The notes beneath the pieces were generated by a model. That model made no database searches and was not told the DNA's origin. It saw nothing but the letters and a program-made list of their open reading frames with translations. 64,000 nucleotides of DNA. Source: Leptospira sp. WS58.C1 (GTDB lineage Bacteria; Spirochaetota; Leptospiria; Leptospirales; Leptospiraceae). Positions 36,610 through 47,172 of this stretch are shown here, piece after piece. Location: assembly GCF_040833995.1 (NCBI RefSeq), contig NZ_CP162137.1:688001-752000 (forward strand), written 5' to 3'. Made by a program: the position numbers and the translations under genes. The stretch's first letter is position 1; every line of letters begins with the position of its first letter.

Positions 36610-37232
36610 TTCATTCTTCCTTTTAATTCAACGTACAAATGTTCGCATTCTTTACGAAGGTCTTGTAAATCCCCTGTGTTCTTAATGGAATAGTCGGCCT
36701 TCTTTGCTTTTTCCTGAAGAGAAAGCTGGCTTTTTGCTCTGGCTTCCGCTTCTTCTCTGCTGATCCCGTCCCTTTTTACGGTCCTTTCCAAGGAAACTTC
36801 CGGATCCGAGATCACACAAACGGTTGCATCACAAAGAGTATAAGAGTCCGTTTCGAAGAGTAGTGGGACCTCCCACAGGACCAGGCTACCTTCTTCTAAT
36901 CCGCCTAATACTTCTAAAAACTCCTTACGTATCCTGGGATGGGTCAAAGAGTTTAGGATCTTCAGCTTTTCGGGGTTTCCGAATACCAACTTAGCGATCC
37001 TTTTTCGATCTACCTTACCGGACTCATCCAAAATTTCCTGTCCTAAGGAATCTATTAATTCCTTCGAAATAGGGCTTTCCGGATCCGTATATTTACGGGC
37101 GATCTCGTCGGCGCTGATCCTGACTCCACCCAACTCTTCCAAGATTTTTGTTGCAGTGGATTTACCACCACCGATCATCCCGGTGATCCCGACAAGAAAA
37201 GCTCCGTCAGTTCTAAGAGAGGACCGAGTCAT
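36606..37232 (-). CDS. coaE: Dephospho-CoA kinase
   Basis: A 208-aa cytoplasmic kinase that performs the last step of coenzyme A synthesis. The P-loop is GITGMIGGGKST (about 15-26), the dephospho-CoA region shows RISADEIARKYT, and LVLWEVPLLFETD and RTVKRDGISREEAEAR follow as in the family. Length is typical. It is first in the pair with the SPOR-domain gene. Start chosen at the ATG giving MTRSSLRTDGAF; a later start near the P-loop is possible but leaves too short a lead strand. Confidence 0.93.
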   Translation of the reverse strand: MTRSSLRTDGAFLVGITGMIGGGKSTATKILEELGGVRISADEIARKYTDPESPISKELIDSLGQEILDESGKVDRKRIAKLVFGNPEKLKILNSLTHPRIRKEFLEVLGGLEEGSLVLWEVPLLFETDSYTLCDATVCVISDPEVSLERTVKRDGISREEAEARAKSQLSLQEKAKKADYSIKNTGDLQDLRKECEHLYVELKGRMK

Positions 37233-37364
37233 TGGGAAAGATTATACGGAAAGGCCTTTTAGTACAAGCTTTTTAAGACTTACTCATGGAAGTAAAGTAC
37301 CCCAAACAAAAACCTAGAATAAATCTCTTTCCAAAAGATCTAGACTTGATAGAGCAGTAGAATC

Positions 37365-37604
37365 ATGAAATACTTAGAAACTTCTCAGATAATCCCTTCC
37401 AAAGGGATGTCCTATACGATGTATGAAATTGAAGGGGAGGATCAGATTTTACGGATGCTTACTTATATACCGGACACGGATGAGATCCATGTGTATCCCA
37501 AACCGCCGGTAAAAAAATTATATAAGCCCGAACTTTGCAAACAAGTGGAAGATCTGGTATTTACCGAATTATGGAAACTGGGAGAGGAAAGAAAGAAGGG
37601 ATAA
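37365..37604 (+). CDS. Small hypothetical protein
   Basis: A 79-aa acidic cytoplasmic protein, MKYLETSQIIPSKGMSYTMYEIEGEDQILRM..., with a beta-rich first half and a helix QVEDLVFTELWKLGEE at the end. I recognise no family. It stands alone between coaE (divergent) and the tRNA-Phe gene (convergent). The coding look (good third-position pattern, no rare residues) supports a real gene. Confidence 0.6.
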   Translation: MKYLETSQIIPSKGMSYTMYEIEGEDQILRMLTYIPDTDEIHVYPKPPVKKLYKPELCKQVEDLVFTELWKLGEERKKG

Positions 37605-37612
37605 TCGGGTTT

Positions 37613-37685
<73 letters not shown>

Positions 37686-37724
37686 GAACCCAAAACCAAA
37701 ATACTGAGTCGGGTCTATACGTCA

Positions 37725-38426
37725 ATGGAAAATCCTGATTTAGGCTTCGTCTCCAAATTTGACGATGCAGGGACCGTTCTTGCAAGAGAGAGAATGGTTC
37801 GAACACAAATTTCGGATAGAGGGATCAAAGACCCAAATCTACTTTCCGCATTTCTAAAAGTTCCCAGACATATCTTCCTTCCCGAAAAATATAGAGAACA
37901 TTCTTATGAAGACAAGGCAGTTCCGATCGGGGAAGAGCAAACGATTTCACAGCCATACATAGTAGCTTACATCGCGGATCAACTTAGGGTAAAAGCAGGA
38001 GATACAATTTTAGAAATCGGCACAGGTTCCGGATACTTAGCCGCTATTTTGGATCAGTTAGGAGCAAAACTTCTTTCTTTGGAAATTGTACCTGCACTCT
38101 ATGAAAGGACCGTAAAAGTTTTAGAAAGTTGGTCTACAGGATTTACGAAAAGGAATCGAATCCTGTTTGGAGACGCGTTACTCTTTACACAGTCTAAAGA
38201 AAAATTCTCCAAATTTGTATCCTCCGCATGTTTTCCAAAAATCCCTGGACCCGGAAGTTTCCTTTTCGAATCTCTCTCGGAAGAAGGGATTGCAGTGCTT
38301 CCGGTGGAATGGAAAGAAGATATTCAGTTACTTCTAACATTAAGAAAAAGACAAAATCGATTCGAAGAAACGAATCGATTGTCTGTGAAATTTGTACCTC
38401 TTCTTGGGAGAACGGACCTAGCCTAG
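37725..38426 (+). CDS. pcm: Protein-L-isoaspartate O-methyltransferase
   Basis: A cytoplasmic SAM-dependent methyltransferase (233 aa) that repairs aged proteins by methylating isoaspartyl residues. The family lead VPRHIFLPEKYREHSYEDKAVPIGEEQTISQPYIVAYI is complete and the SAM motif is ILEIGTGSGYLAAIL. The later post-motif (usually DAIIVTAAAP) is changed to KFSKFVSSACFPKIP, so the active-site roof is divergent. Its stop shares the bases CTAG with the stop of the convergent porin gene, the two genes overlapping by four bases. Confidence 0.88.
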   Translation: MENPDLGFVSKFDDAGTVLARERMVRTQISDRGIKDPNLLSAFLKVPRHIFLPEKYREHSYEDKAVPIGEEQTISQPYIVAYIADQLRVKAGDTILEIGTGSGYLAAILDQLGAKLLSLEIVPALYERTVKVLESWSTGFTKRNRILFGDALLFTQSKEKFSKFVSSACFPKIPGPGSFLFESLSEEGIAVLPVEWKEDIQLLLTLRKRQNRFEETNRLSVKFVPLLGRTDLA

Positions 38427-39322
38427 ATCTCGTGTTTATAACCGAATCTATACTGGTTTCCACCGAGAACTTGCGGATACGCGACACTCGGGGCTAAGCC
38501 GACAATTCCTCCTTCCGATCTAGGGTGGGCGATTCCATACTGAAAGGAAAATAACGTTTCCATTTCCATATAGATATGACCCTTATCGGCTATTCTGGCT
38601 TGGGCTCCAATGAGCCAGTTGGGAGCAATTCCGGAGACGTTAAATTTTGTATTTTCCCAATTGGCAGAAGGATCCGTTCCGTTCGAAACCAGGCCTAAAA
38701 CTGTAGGATCATCAATATTTGCTGCGGTTAAGAGTTCATGTACATCGTTCAAACGATTATGGCCCGCTAAACTCCAACCACCTTTGAAGTAATGGATCCC
38801 GGCGCCTAGATATATAGCTGCATCTTCCGAAACTGAAAGTTTAATACCGATATTTAACGGGATTTGGATCGCATTATAATCCCAGGTCATATGGTAAAAT
38901 GACTGACCTGCAAATTTTCCTTCCGTATCTCCCCCCATAATCTTGCGAGTATAATGGGCGTTTGCTCTCCAGAAAAAGACCTTCCCGAAATCTTGTTCAT
39001 ATCCAATGGACAATGTGAGACCGGTCATAGCGCCGCTTGTTTTCGCACTGATCAGACCGTTGGAGGAATGTTGCAATGTAAGCAAACGATTTTCCGGGAT
39101 GACGGCTAGACGGGGAAGAACTCCGTTCGTGTTTCCCGTACTATCGGTAGTTGCATAATTACTGGAAGAATCCAATCCATCCGTAGAGATCGTACTCCCT
39201 AGGCTTCCTAGATCGAACTGTAATCCGGCGCTACCCATTACGTAAGTTTTTGCTTCTAAAAAGACTCCCGGAAGAAGGAGGAGAAGAAACGTAACAAGCA
39301 TTCTTTTGGCGGTTTGTATCAT
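38423..39322 (-). CDS. ompL1: OmpL1-family porin, second copy
   Basis: An outer-membrane beta-barrel porin of 299 aa. A cleavable signal peptide ends near LEAKTY, and the mature part reads YVMGSAGLQFDLGSLGSTISTDGLDSS, VSGIAPNWLIGAQARIADKGHIYMEMETLFSFQYG, closing YRFGYKHEI. These are the start, middle and end signatures of leptospiral OmpL1. By eye it matches the neighbouring copy at 39602 along its whole length at roughly three residues in four, with differences gathered in putative surface loops (e.g. after NRLNDVH). It arose by tandem duplication. It has its own 279-base upstream region. OmpL1 is a surface-exposed porin. Confidence 0.9.
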   Translation of the reverse strand: MIQTAKRMLVTFLLLLLPGVFLEAKTYVMGSAGLQFDLGSLGSTISTDGLDSSSNYATTDSTGNTNGVLPRLAVIPENRLLTLQHSSNGLISAKTSGAMTGLTLSIGYEQDFGKVFFWRANAHYTRKIMGGDTEGKFAGQSFYHMTWDYNAIQIPLNIGIKLSVSEDAAIYLGAGIHYFKGGWSLAGHNRLNDVHELLTAANIDDPTVLGLVSNGTDPSANWENTKFNVSGIAPNWLIGAQARIADKGHIYMEMETLFSFQYGIAHPRSEGGIVGLAPSVAYPQVLGGNQYRFGYKHEI

Positions 39323-39545
39323 TATAATGTCTCCATTAACTATTTGTAAACAATCACATTGGAATGAATTGTTAGGAAACGCTGCGAGTATTTTTTGGAT
39401 CAGACTTTATTTATATTTATCATTCGATAAAGAGGAGGAAAAGGCTGGATCTCTTTAGTAGCGAGGGACTTATATTTTACTTATTAATTTTTGTTAATTC
39501 GCACGGAGACGAATGGGCGAAGACTTAAGAGGGTGAATTGGGAAT

Positions 39546-39575
39546 AAAAAAGGCCCTCCGGAACGGAGAGCCTTT
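39546..39575 (-). terminator. Rho-independent terminator of the first ompL1 copy
   Basis: On the minus strand, AAAGGCTCTCCG pairs with CGGAGGGCCTTT around a short GTTC-like loop, followed by TTTTTATTCC. The hairpin plus T-run begins about 25 bases after the stop of the porin gene at 39602. It would separate the two porin transcripts. Confidence 0.9.
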
Positions 39576-39601
39576 GCATAATCCAAACAAAAATCTTAGA
39601 A

Positions 39602-40498
39602 TTAGATTTCGTGTTTGTATCCGAATCTGTATTGGTTTCCACCAAGAACTTGAGGATAAGCAACGGAAGGTGCTAAACCTTCCATACCACCTTGTGATCT
39701 TGGGTAAGCAACTCCATATTTGAAGGAAAACAGTGTCTCCACTTCCATATAAACGTGGCCTTTATCGGAAATTCTAGATTGAGCTCCGAGTAACCAGTTT
39801 GGGGCAATTCCGGAAACCTGGAAGGTTGTCTTTTCCCAGTTTGCAACAGGATCTGTTCCGTCAGCCACTAGTCCTAAGATGGTAGTATTTGTAACACCTG
39901 CTCCAACAAGAGCTGTATGAACGTCGTTCAAACGGTTACTTCCTGCGAGGCTCCATCCACCATTGAAATAGTGAACCCCTGCTCCGATATAGAAAGCAGT
40001 GTCTTCTGTAACGGAAAGTTTGATTCCTACGTTTACAGGAACTTGAAGTGCATGGTAGTCCCAAGTAATATCGTAAAAAGTTTGTCCTGCAAATTTAGCA
40101 GTAGTCTCTCCACCCATAACTTTACGAGTGTAGTGTGCATTTGCTCTCCAGAAGAAAGCTTTTCCAAAATCCTGCTCATATCCTAAGGAAAGAACAAGAC
40201 CGGTCATTGCACCGTTAGTTTTTGCGCTGATCAATCCGTTTGTGGTATGTTGCAAACTTAGCAAACGATTTTCAGCAATAATCGCTTTTCGAGGAAGAAC
40301 TCCGCTCTGAGTCCCGGTTGAATCGGTAGTTGCATAGCTTCCAGATGCATCCAAACCGTCAGTTGCAATTGTATCGCCCAATGATCCCAGGTCAAATTGG
40401 AGGCCGAGGCCCCCAGTGATGTAAGTCTTTGCGCTTAAGCCGAATGAAGAACAAAGTACGGCGAAAACTAGCAAAGCTTTCGTGATGTTACGAACCAT
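39602..40498 (-). CDS. ompL1: OmpL1-family porin, first copy
   Basis: A 298-aa outer-membrane porin. The start MVRNITKALLVFAVLCSSFGLSAKTY closely resembles that of described OmpL1 proteins (MIRNISKALL...), more so than the second copy. The body shows LQFDLGSLGDTIATDGLD, MTGLVLSLGYEQDFGKAFFWRANAHYTRK and GIAPNWLLGAQSRISDKGHVYMEVETLFSFKYG, ending GNQYRFGYKHEI. It probably represents the ancestral locus. It has its own strong terminator and is not co-transcribed with the downstream copy. OmpL1 is known from pathogenic and intermediate leptospires. Confidence 0.93.
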   Translation of the reverse strand: MVRNITKALLVFAVLCSSFGLSAKTYITGGLGLQFDLGSLGDTIATDGLDASGSYATTDSTGTQSGVLPRKAIIAENRLLSLQHTTNGLISAKTNGAMTGLVLSLGYEQDFGKAFFWRANAHYTRKVMGGETTAKFAGQTFYDITWDYHALQVPVNVGIKLSVTEDTAFYIGAGVHYFNGGWSLAGSNRLNDVHTALVGAGVTNTTILGLVADGTDPVANWEKTTFQVSGIAPNWLLGAQSRISDKGHVYMEVETLFSFKYGVAYPRSQGGMEGLAPSVAYPQVLGGNQYRFGYKHEI

Positions 40499-42635
<2,137 letters not shown>

Positions 42636-42686
42636 CTTGACCTTTCCAAATAAATTTGGAATTCTGGATCGGCTGGACGGACCCGT

Positions 42687-43460
42687 ATGAAAAAAAACCT
42701 CGTTCAAAAATTTTTAGTCCGCTCTCTGGACTTCAAGAGCGGAAAGGCTCTATTTTTCTTATTCATTTTATTGATTGCACCGGCGGCTTTTGCGCAAGGC
42801 GGCAACGGTCTTGCTCCCGTTCCGGGGGAACTGGAGCAGGCTGAAAGAAGAAGTTCCAGAAAATTTTTCATAGGAGGTTTTACGGCAAACGGTCTGAGTT
42901 GGTTCGGTTCAGGATTCCATTTTTCTTCCAAGTTGGCTGCTTCTCTCCAATGGCAGGAACAAAGGGTAATCCAAAGATTTGATTTGGATGTGAACGGTGT
43001 ACAATCCGATCTATCCGGAGTATTCACCCTTACCAATTCTGAAAAGATCCAAAGACAATTATCCCTCCAGCTAGAATGGTTTCCTTTTTCGGGCCCTTAT
43101 TATTTTGCCGCGGGTGGAGGACTGGAAACATACTCGGAAAAACAACGGAAAACGGAGACCTATGTTCCTAGCGGGAATTATAGGGACTATGCTTGGAACA
43201 TTTCCCAACAAAAACTTTTTGTTTCTGCAGGGGCAGGCTTTAGATATATTTTCACTTCCGGATTTTTTATACATGTAGGGGGAAATATACTACTCTATCC
43301 GGAGAGAACTACCCATGAACAAAGAGGAGCTTACGGCACGAATACCGATTGGGATTATCGACAATTACAAAAAGATTGGCAAGAACCGGAAAAGGAGGCA
43401 AGAAGCCATCAGAATCCGTACGGCGCTCAATTGCAGGTCCTATTCGGAATAGCGATCTAA
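42687..43460 (+). CDS. Putative outer-membrane beta-barrel protein
   Basis: A 257-aa exported protein. The long N-terminal region is followed by the hydrophobic ALFFLFILLIAPAAFA signal and AQGG cleavage. The mature part has alternating aromatic/polar strands (FFIGGFTANGLSWFGSGFHF, SLQLEWFPFSGPYYFAAGGGLETY, LFVSAGAGFRYIFTSGFFIHVGGNILLY) ending in AQLQVLFGIAI with a hydrophobic final residue. That is typical of an eight-strand or similar small barrel. No family recognised. It follows thiC by about 50 bases on the same strand and may share its transcript. Confidence 0.75.
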   Translation: MKKNLVQKFLVRSLDFKSGKALFFLFILLIAPAAFAQGGNGLAPVPGELEQAERRSSRKFFIGGFTANGLSWFGSGFHFSSKLAASLQWQEQRVIQRFDLDVNGVQSDLSGVFTLTNSEKIQRQLSLQLEWFPFSGPYYFAAGGGLETYSEKQRKTETYVPSGNYRDYAWNISQQKLFVSAGAGFRYIFTSGFFIHVGGNILLYPERTTHEQRGAYGTNTDWDYRQLQKDWQEPEKEARSHQNPYGAQLQVLFGIAI

Positions 43461-43528
43461 AATTTGGTCGTAAGCCTGTGCGGCCTTAGGGTAATATATA
43501 ATTAAATTTTAATGTATGCCGGAGGACC

Positions 43529-43720
43529 CTAATCCTTTTTTTTATGGCCTGAAGTAGTCTTAAAAGTTTCGATCAATTTAGAACATTCCCAAGTAGAAAC
43601 ATCATAACCAATTGTGTGGAACCAATTTTGTAAAAAATTTGGATCTTCTTTTTGTATACTCAGTATAAATTGAGGATGGTTTACTGTTTCCGTATGAACG
43701 AAGTCTAAAAAAGTTCTCAA
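43529..43720 (-). CDS. Possible small protein, Nif11-like, TTG start
   Basis: A 63-aa frame (MRTFLDFVHTETVNHP...) starting with TTG; the ribosome-like sequence GGAAGGA lies about ten bases before it. The arrangement FLDFV, a short helix, then FLQNWFHTIGYDVSTWECSKLIETF resembles the Nif11 leader-type helix bundle (a helix ending before a Gly-Tyr and a second helix). The frame stays open without an ATG for about 40 more codons upstream. Nif11 similarity is by eye and weak. Confidence 0.3.
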   Translation of the reverse strand: MRTFLDFVHTETVNHPQFILSIQKEDPNFLQNWFHTIGYDVSTWECSKLIETFKTTSGHKKKD

Positions 43721-44075
43721 CCTTATTCCTTCCGATCTCAGGAAGATGTTCTCATCATTTAAATCTGCAAGAAAAATATTGGAAGAAGTGCGGAATCTGT
43801 ATTCCGATTTTGTAATCTTTTGATTGTAAGGATTCGTTTAACAGCGCGTATAACGCAGGGTTTTTAGGATTTTTCTCTTCATATTAAGAGACATAATCTA
43901 ATAATCGATTTATTTTTTCTAAAAAGAACTGCCTTCCTCGGGGAAAAGTTATCAAATTCTAAAATGCTAAAATGGAATATTTTTTCCGGAAAGAACTTAT
44001 AAAAAACCTTAAATATCACAAAAATTTCCCAGATGGAAGTAAATAAATGGTAAAAAAAAGAAAATTCTTCAAAAT
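43721..44075. other. AT-rich intergenic region
   Basis: About 355 bases of AT-rich DNA before the isoprenoid-enzyme gene, with no hairpin or reading frame of note other than the upstream extension of the small TTG frame. It presumably holds the promoter of the gene at 44076. Confidence 0.4.
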
Positions 44076-45005
44076 GTGACCATGCAAAGGCTTGATTTCG
44101 GTCTTTCGGATAACCCCGGAGAGGCGGAAGAATTCTGCAAGTTGCTGAATCGTTCCGCTTTAAGTATTTGTTATGGATTGCCAATTTCTCTCAGGACTGA
44201 AGCGGTCTTATTCCTATATAAATACTCCCAAAACAGCATAACGGGAGGTTTTAATTTTTTACGGAAATATTATAGTCCCAGTTATTCTATCCTATATTGG
44301 ATCAACGAATCAGCACATGGTTTACCTTGGGAAAATCCATGGCTTACGTTACTTCTTGAGTCTCATTCTTCCGCGTTACTGCTTCATTCGTTAGACGATC
44401 ATCTGACGGACGGGTCCTTAAAAGCGAATCATATCATCCTTCAGCTTCGGACGGAGGCATGGACTAGATATGCTCAATCCACTAAATTATTCGGGAGAGA
44501 AGTGCATGACGGTGTTCTGATCATTGACGAATTTATCGATCGATATTTTAAATCGATCGTAGACATCGGAATTTCCGAAAGTTTAGAGGCTCATCTCTCT
44601 AGATTTCGTTCTCAAATGGGGATTTGGTCCTTGCAGCCGTATTTGCTTTCCAGATCTTTTTTTTCCAAGGACCAAGCGGAACTTGTGCGTAAAATGTACG
44701 AGTTCTTCGGTGTGGCTTGGAGGCTTTTGGATGATTATCAGGATCTGAATGAAGATCTGGAAAATGAGGATATTTCTTCTATGATCTATTTCCTTCCGGA
44801 AGAAAAAAGACCGGACTGGAAAAGGAATAAAAAGGGAGAAATATTAGGTCTTTTAGGAGAGATTCGATTAGAAAGACAAATTGCCGATCTGATTAATTCG
44901 TATTTGAACGAAGCGGCAAAACTCGCAGAAGACCTTCACTTGCCTAAATATGCAAATTCTTTACTCTCTTTAAAACTTACGGAACCTAGTCGTGCAATAA
45001 ATTAG
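44076..45005 (+). CDS. Class I isoprenoid-synthase-like protein
   Basis: A soluble, all-helical protein of 309 aa. Two Asp-rich motifs facing each other are the signature of trans-prenyl synthases and class I terpene synthases: DDHLTD at 107-112 (after SALLLHSL) and DDYQD at 219-223 (AWRLLDDYQDLNEDLENED). They bind magnesium and the diphosphate of a prenyl donor. The rest of the sequence does not look like the usual FPP/GGPP synthase (no GKRxRP, no KT motif), so it is a divergent member, possibly a terpene-type cyclase or a prenyltransferase for an unusual lipid. Its stop overlaps that of the convergent phosphatase gene by four bases. The MEP-pathway gene ispD is elsewhere in the window. Activity unproven. 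Confidence 0.65.
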   Translation: MTMQRLDFGLSDNPGEAEEFCKLLNRSALSICYGLPISLRTEAVLFLYKYSQNSITGGFNFLRKYYSPSYSILYWINESAHGLPWENPWLTLLLESHSSALLLHSLDDHLTDGSLKANHIILQLRTEAWTRYAQSTKLFGREVHDGVLIIDEFIDRYFKSIVDIGISESLEAHLSRFRSQMGIWSLQPYLLSRSFFSKDQAELVRKMYEFFGVAWRLLDDYQDLNEDLENEDISSMIYFLPEEKRPDWKRNKKGEILGLLGEIRLERQIADLINSYLNEAAKLAEDLHLPKYANSLLSLKLTEPSRAIN

Positions 45006-47107
45006 CCTAAATATTCTACGACTAGTAAGGCCATGTCGTCTTGGTGTTGGAATTCTCCTTGGAAAGCCTGAACTCCATGTATAACCGAATCGCAAAGTTC
45101 TTCGGGAGGTCTAAAAGAATTTTTCCTTAGCAGGTCGGACAAACGGTCTTCTCCGAAAAATTCCCCTTCTGTATTTCTGGAATCCGGAATGCCATCCGTA
45201 TACAATACCACTTTGTCCCCCGGTAATAAGTCCACCGATTCCGTTTGGTAAGTTGTTGGGATCGCCTCGTAGATCGCTACTCCTTTGGGTCTGTAAAATT
45301 CAACAATTCCGTCTTTTCTTAAAACAAGGCATTCCGGATGCCCTGCATTCGCGATCAATGTTTTACCCGATCTCAGATCTACGGTTACTAAGGTGGCGGT
45401 AATAAAATGACCGTCCAACTTTCCTTCGAATTGATTACGGATATGTAATAGAAGGGATGATGGGTCCTGAAGCAGAATAGACCAATCGCCCAAAGTCATT
45501 TTTAACATGGACGCCAAAAGTGCCGCGGAAACTCCATGGCCGGTTACGTCTCCGATGAACATTCCCAAGGAACTTGTGGAAGGATCGTAAATCACATCCA
45601 ATAAATCGCCTCCAATCTCCATCATCGGTTTGTATCTATAAGAGATCTTGGCATTCGGAATAACCGGCAGTTCCCTTGGAAGCAGGGCATTTTGGATCTT
45701 TCCTGCGATTGAGAGGTCTTTTGCCAAAATCCTTCCTTTTTGAACTAGCTCCGCCTTTTGGAGTTCGATAATTTTTGTCCTTTCTTCTACCTTACTTTCC
45801 AAGGATTCGTTTAGGGATTTCAGTTTACCTTCCGATTTCTCCAAGGCCCTAAAAACTTCCGCGTATCTTTTGGCAAGGGCTAAACTGAAGAGTAATGTAA
45901 GGACCAAAAAACTTTCGTTCACCCAAGGTTGAGCCGGACCGAAACCTGCGAAACTCATCACAGTGTAGAAAGAGGATACCGCAACAAGTATAAGACCCGT
46001 GACCACCCAGCGAAAGGATAGAATGCTACTCCTTCTATATTTGAAAAAAATATACAGAGTATTCATATAAAAGAATACTAATATGAATAGGAATATTTGG
46101 AAGGCTACCTTACCGAAATACTTGTGGCCTCCTGTGAGTCCGTATTCTAAAGAAGGCCAGATGGTCAGTAGAATAAAAAGAAATTGTAATATTCTACCGG
46201 GAAGGTTTCTGGGAGCTTGGAAGATCCCTATCGTAAATTCGTAAAATAAGATAGGAAGAAATGCACCCAAAGAATATCCGAAGATGACCCAGGTCCAGGG
46301 GGAATCCACAATGTATTGAAACCAACCTTCATAAGCGGGATACCAGATCGCCAATGAAAGATTTAAAAGAGAAAAAGAGAGATTAAATTTGTCTTGGGGT
46401 CTTCTGATATAAATGAACGCAAAAAAGAAGAAAGAGAAAAATTCCAAGGAGCTGAATAATAATACTCTGAGGGCTTTGACCAGATAAACCGTTTGTACCT
46501 CTGAAAAACTACCCACTACCGGATTTTCCATCATGTTCCTTGGCCCGTTAAAAGGAAACAATTGTAATGCTAAGGTGACTTCTTCATTTTGGAAAGGAAT
46601 GACTACGATCCTGGGTTTGGAGGAATCTTCCGATTCGCCCGGCACGATTATCTGTCCTTTTCCTTCCGATATTACTCCTAGATAACAGCCCGATGGACAA
46701 AAAGGTATATAAGCGGAAAGTAATATATCCAGATCGTTTTTGCTTCTTTTTACGGAATGAAAGAATATGAACGAGGAATCTTTTCGTTTCGGATCGTAGT
46801 TAGAAATATTGGAAGGTGCGGCTAAAAAAGATCCATCCAGGTCCCGGGTCTCGGATATGTTGCCTTGGCCGGAAGGATTTTCTGAATCTTGTCCCGGTAG
46901 AACCGGGAAATGTCCGTGGAAAAAATTTCCCGGAGATACTTCGGAAAAAGCCCAGTTAGAAATTATATAAGGACTTTTATCCTGCTCCCAAATGGTAAAT
47001 GGGATCCCCATTCCCACGATTGGAGAAGGCTCTGTCGGTCCGCATTGTCCCAGTAGGAGGACCAACAAGAGAGAAACGATCGGTTTCTTTGTATTTTTTG
47101 TTTTCAT
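45002..47107 (-). CDS. Membrane lipoprotein SpoIIE-type PP2C phosphatase
   Basis: I use the ATG at 47107 because it gives a lipoprotein signal (VLLLGQCG); the longer frame begins with TTG and overlaps the upstream gene. The 701-aa product has a periplasmic domain (30-215), seven membrane helices of the 7TM-DISM type (about 215-400), a coiled coil (about 415-460) and a PP2C/SpoIIE domain (about 480-700). Its metal-binding acidic residues lie in GGDLLDVIYD, GMFIGDVTGHGVSAALLASML and YTDGIPDSRN. Such proteins dephosphorylate anti-sigma-factor antagonists in response to external signals. The FGE-like gene lies directly upstream. Confidence 0.85.
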   Translation of the reverse strand: MKTKNTKKPIVSLLLVLLLGQCGPTEPSPIVGMGIPFTIWEQDKSPYIISNWAFSEVSPGNFFHGHFPVLPGQDSENPSGQGNISETRDLDGSFLAAPSNISNYDPKRKDSSFIFFHSVKRSKNDLDILLSAYIPFCPSGCYLGVISEGKGQIIVPGESEDSSKPRIVVIPFQNEEVTLALQLFPFNGPRNMMENPVVGSFSEVQTVYLVKALRVLLFSSLEFFSFFFFAFIYIRRPQDKFNLSFSLLNLSLAIWYPAYEGWFQYIVDSPWTWVIFGYSLGAFLPILFYEFTIGIFQAPRNLPGRILQFLFILLTIWPSLEYGLTGGHKYFGKVAFQIFLFILVFFYMNTLYIFFKYRRSSILSFRWVVTGLILVAVSSFYTVMSFAGFGPAQPWVNESFLVLTLLFSLALAKRYAEVFRALEKSEGKLKSLNESLESKVEERTKIIELQKAELVQKGRILAKDLSIAGKIQNALLPRELPVIPNAKISYRYKPMMEIGGDLLDVIYDPSTSSLGMFIGDVTGHGVSAALLASMLKMTLGDWSILLQDPSSLLLHIRNQFEGKLDGHFITATLVTVDLRSGKTLIANAGHPECLVLRKDGIVEFYRPKGVAIYEAIPTTYQTESVDLLPGDKVVLYTDGIPDSRNTEGEFFGEDRLSDLLRKNSFRPPEELCDSVIHGVQAFQGEFQHQDDMALLVVEYLG

Positions 47108-47172
47108 TTCGCATAACCATTTTTGGCTTCTTACGTATTTGTTTATAAAAGTGTTGTCCGTTGTATAGCTTT

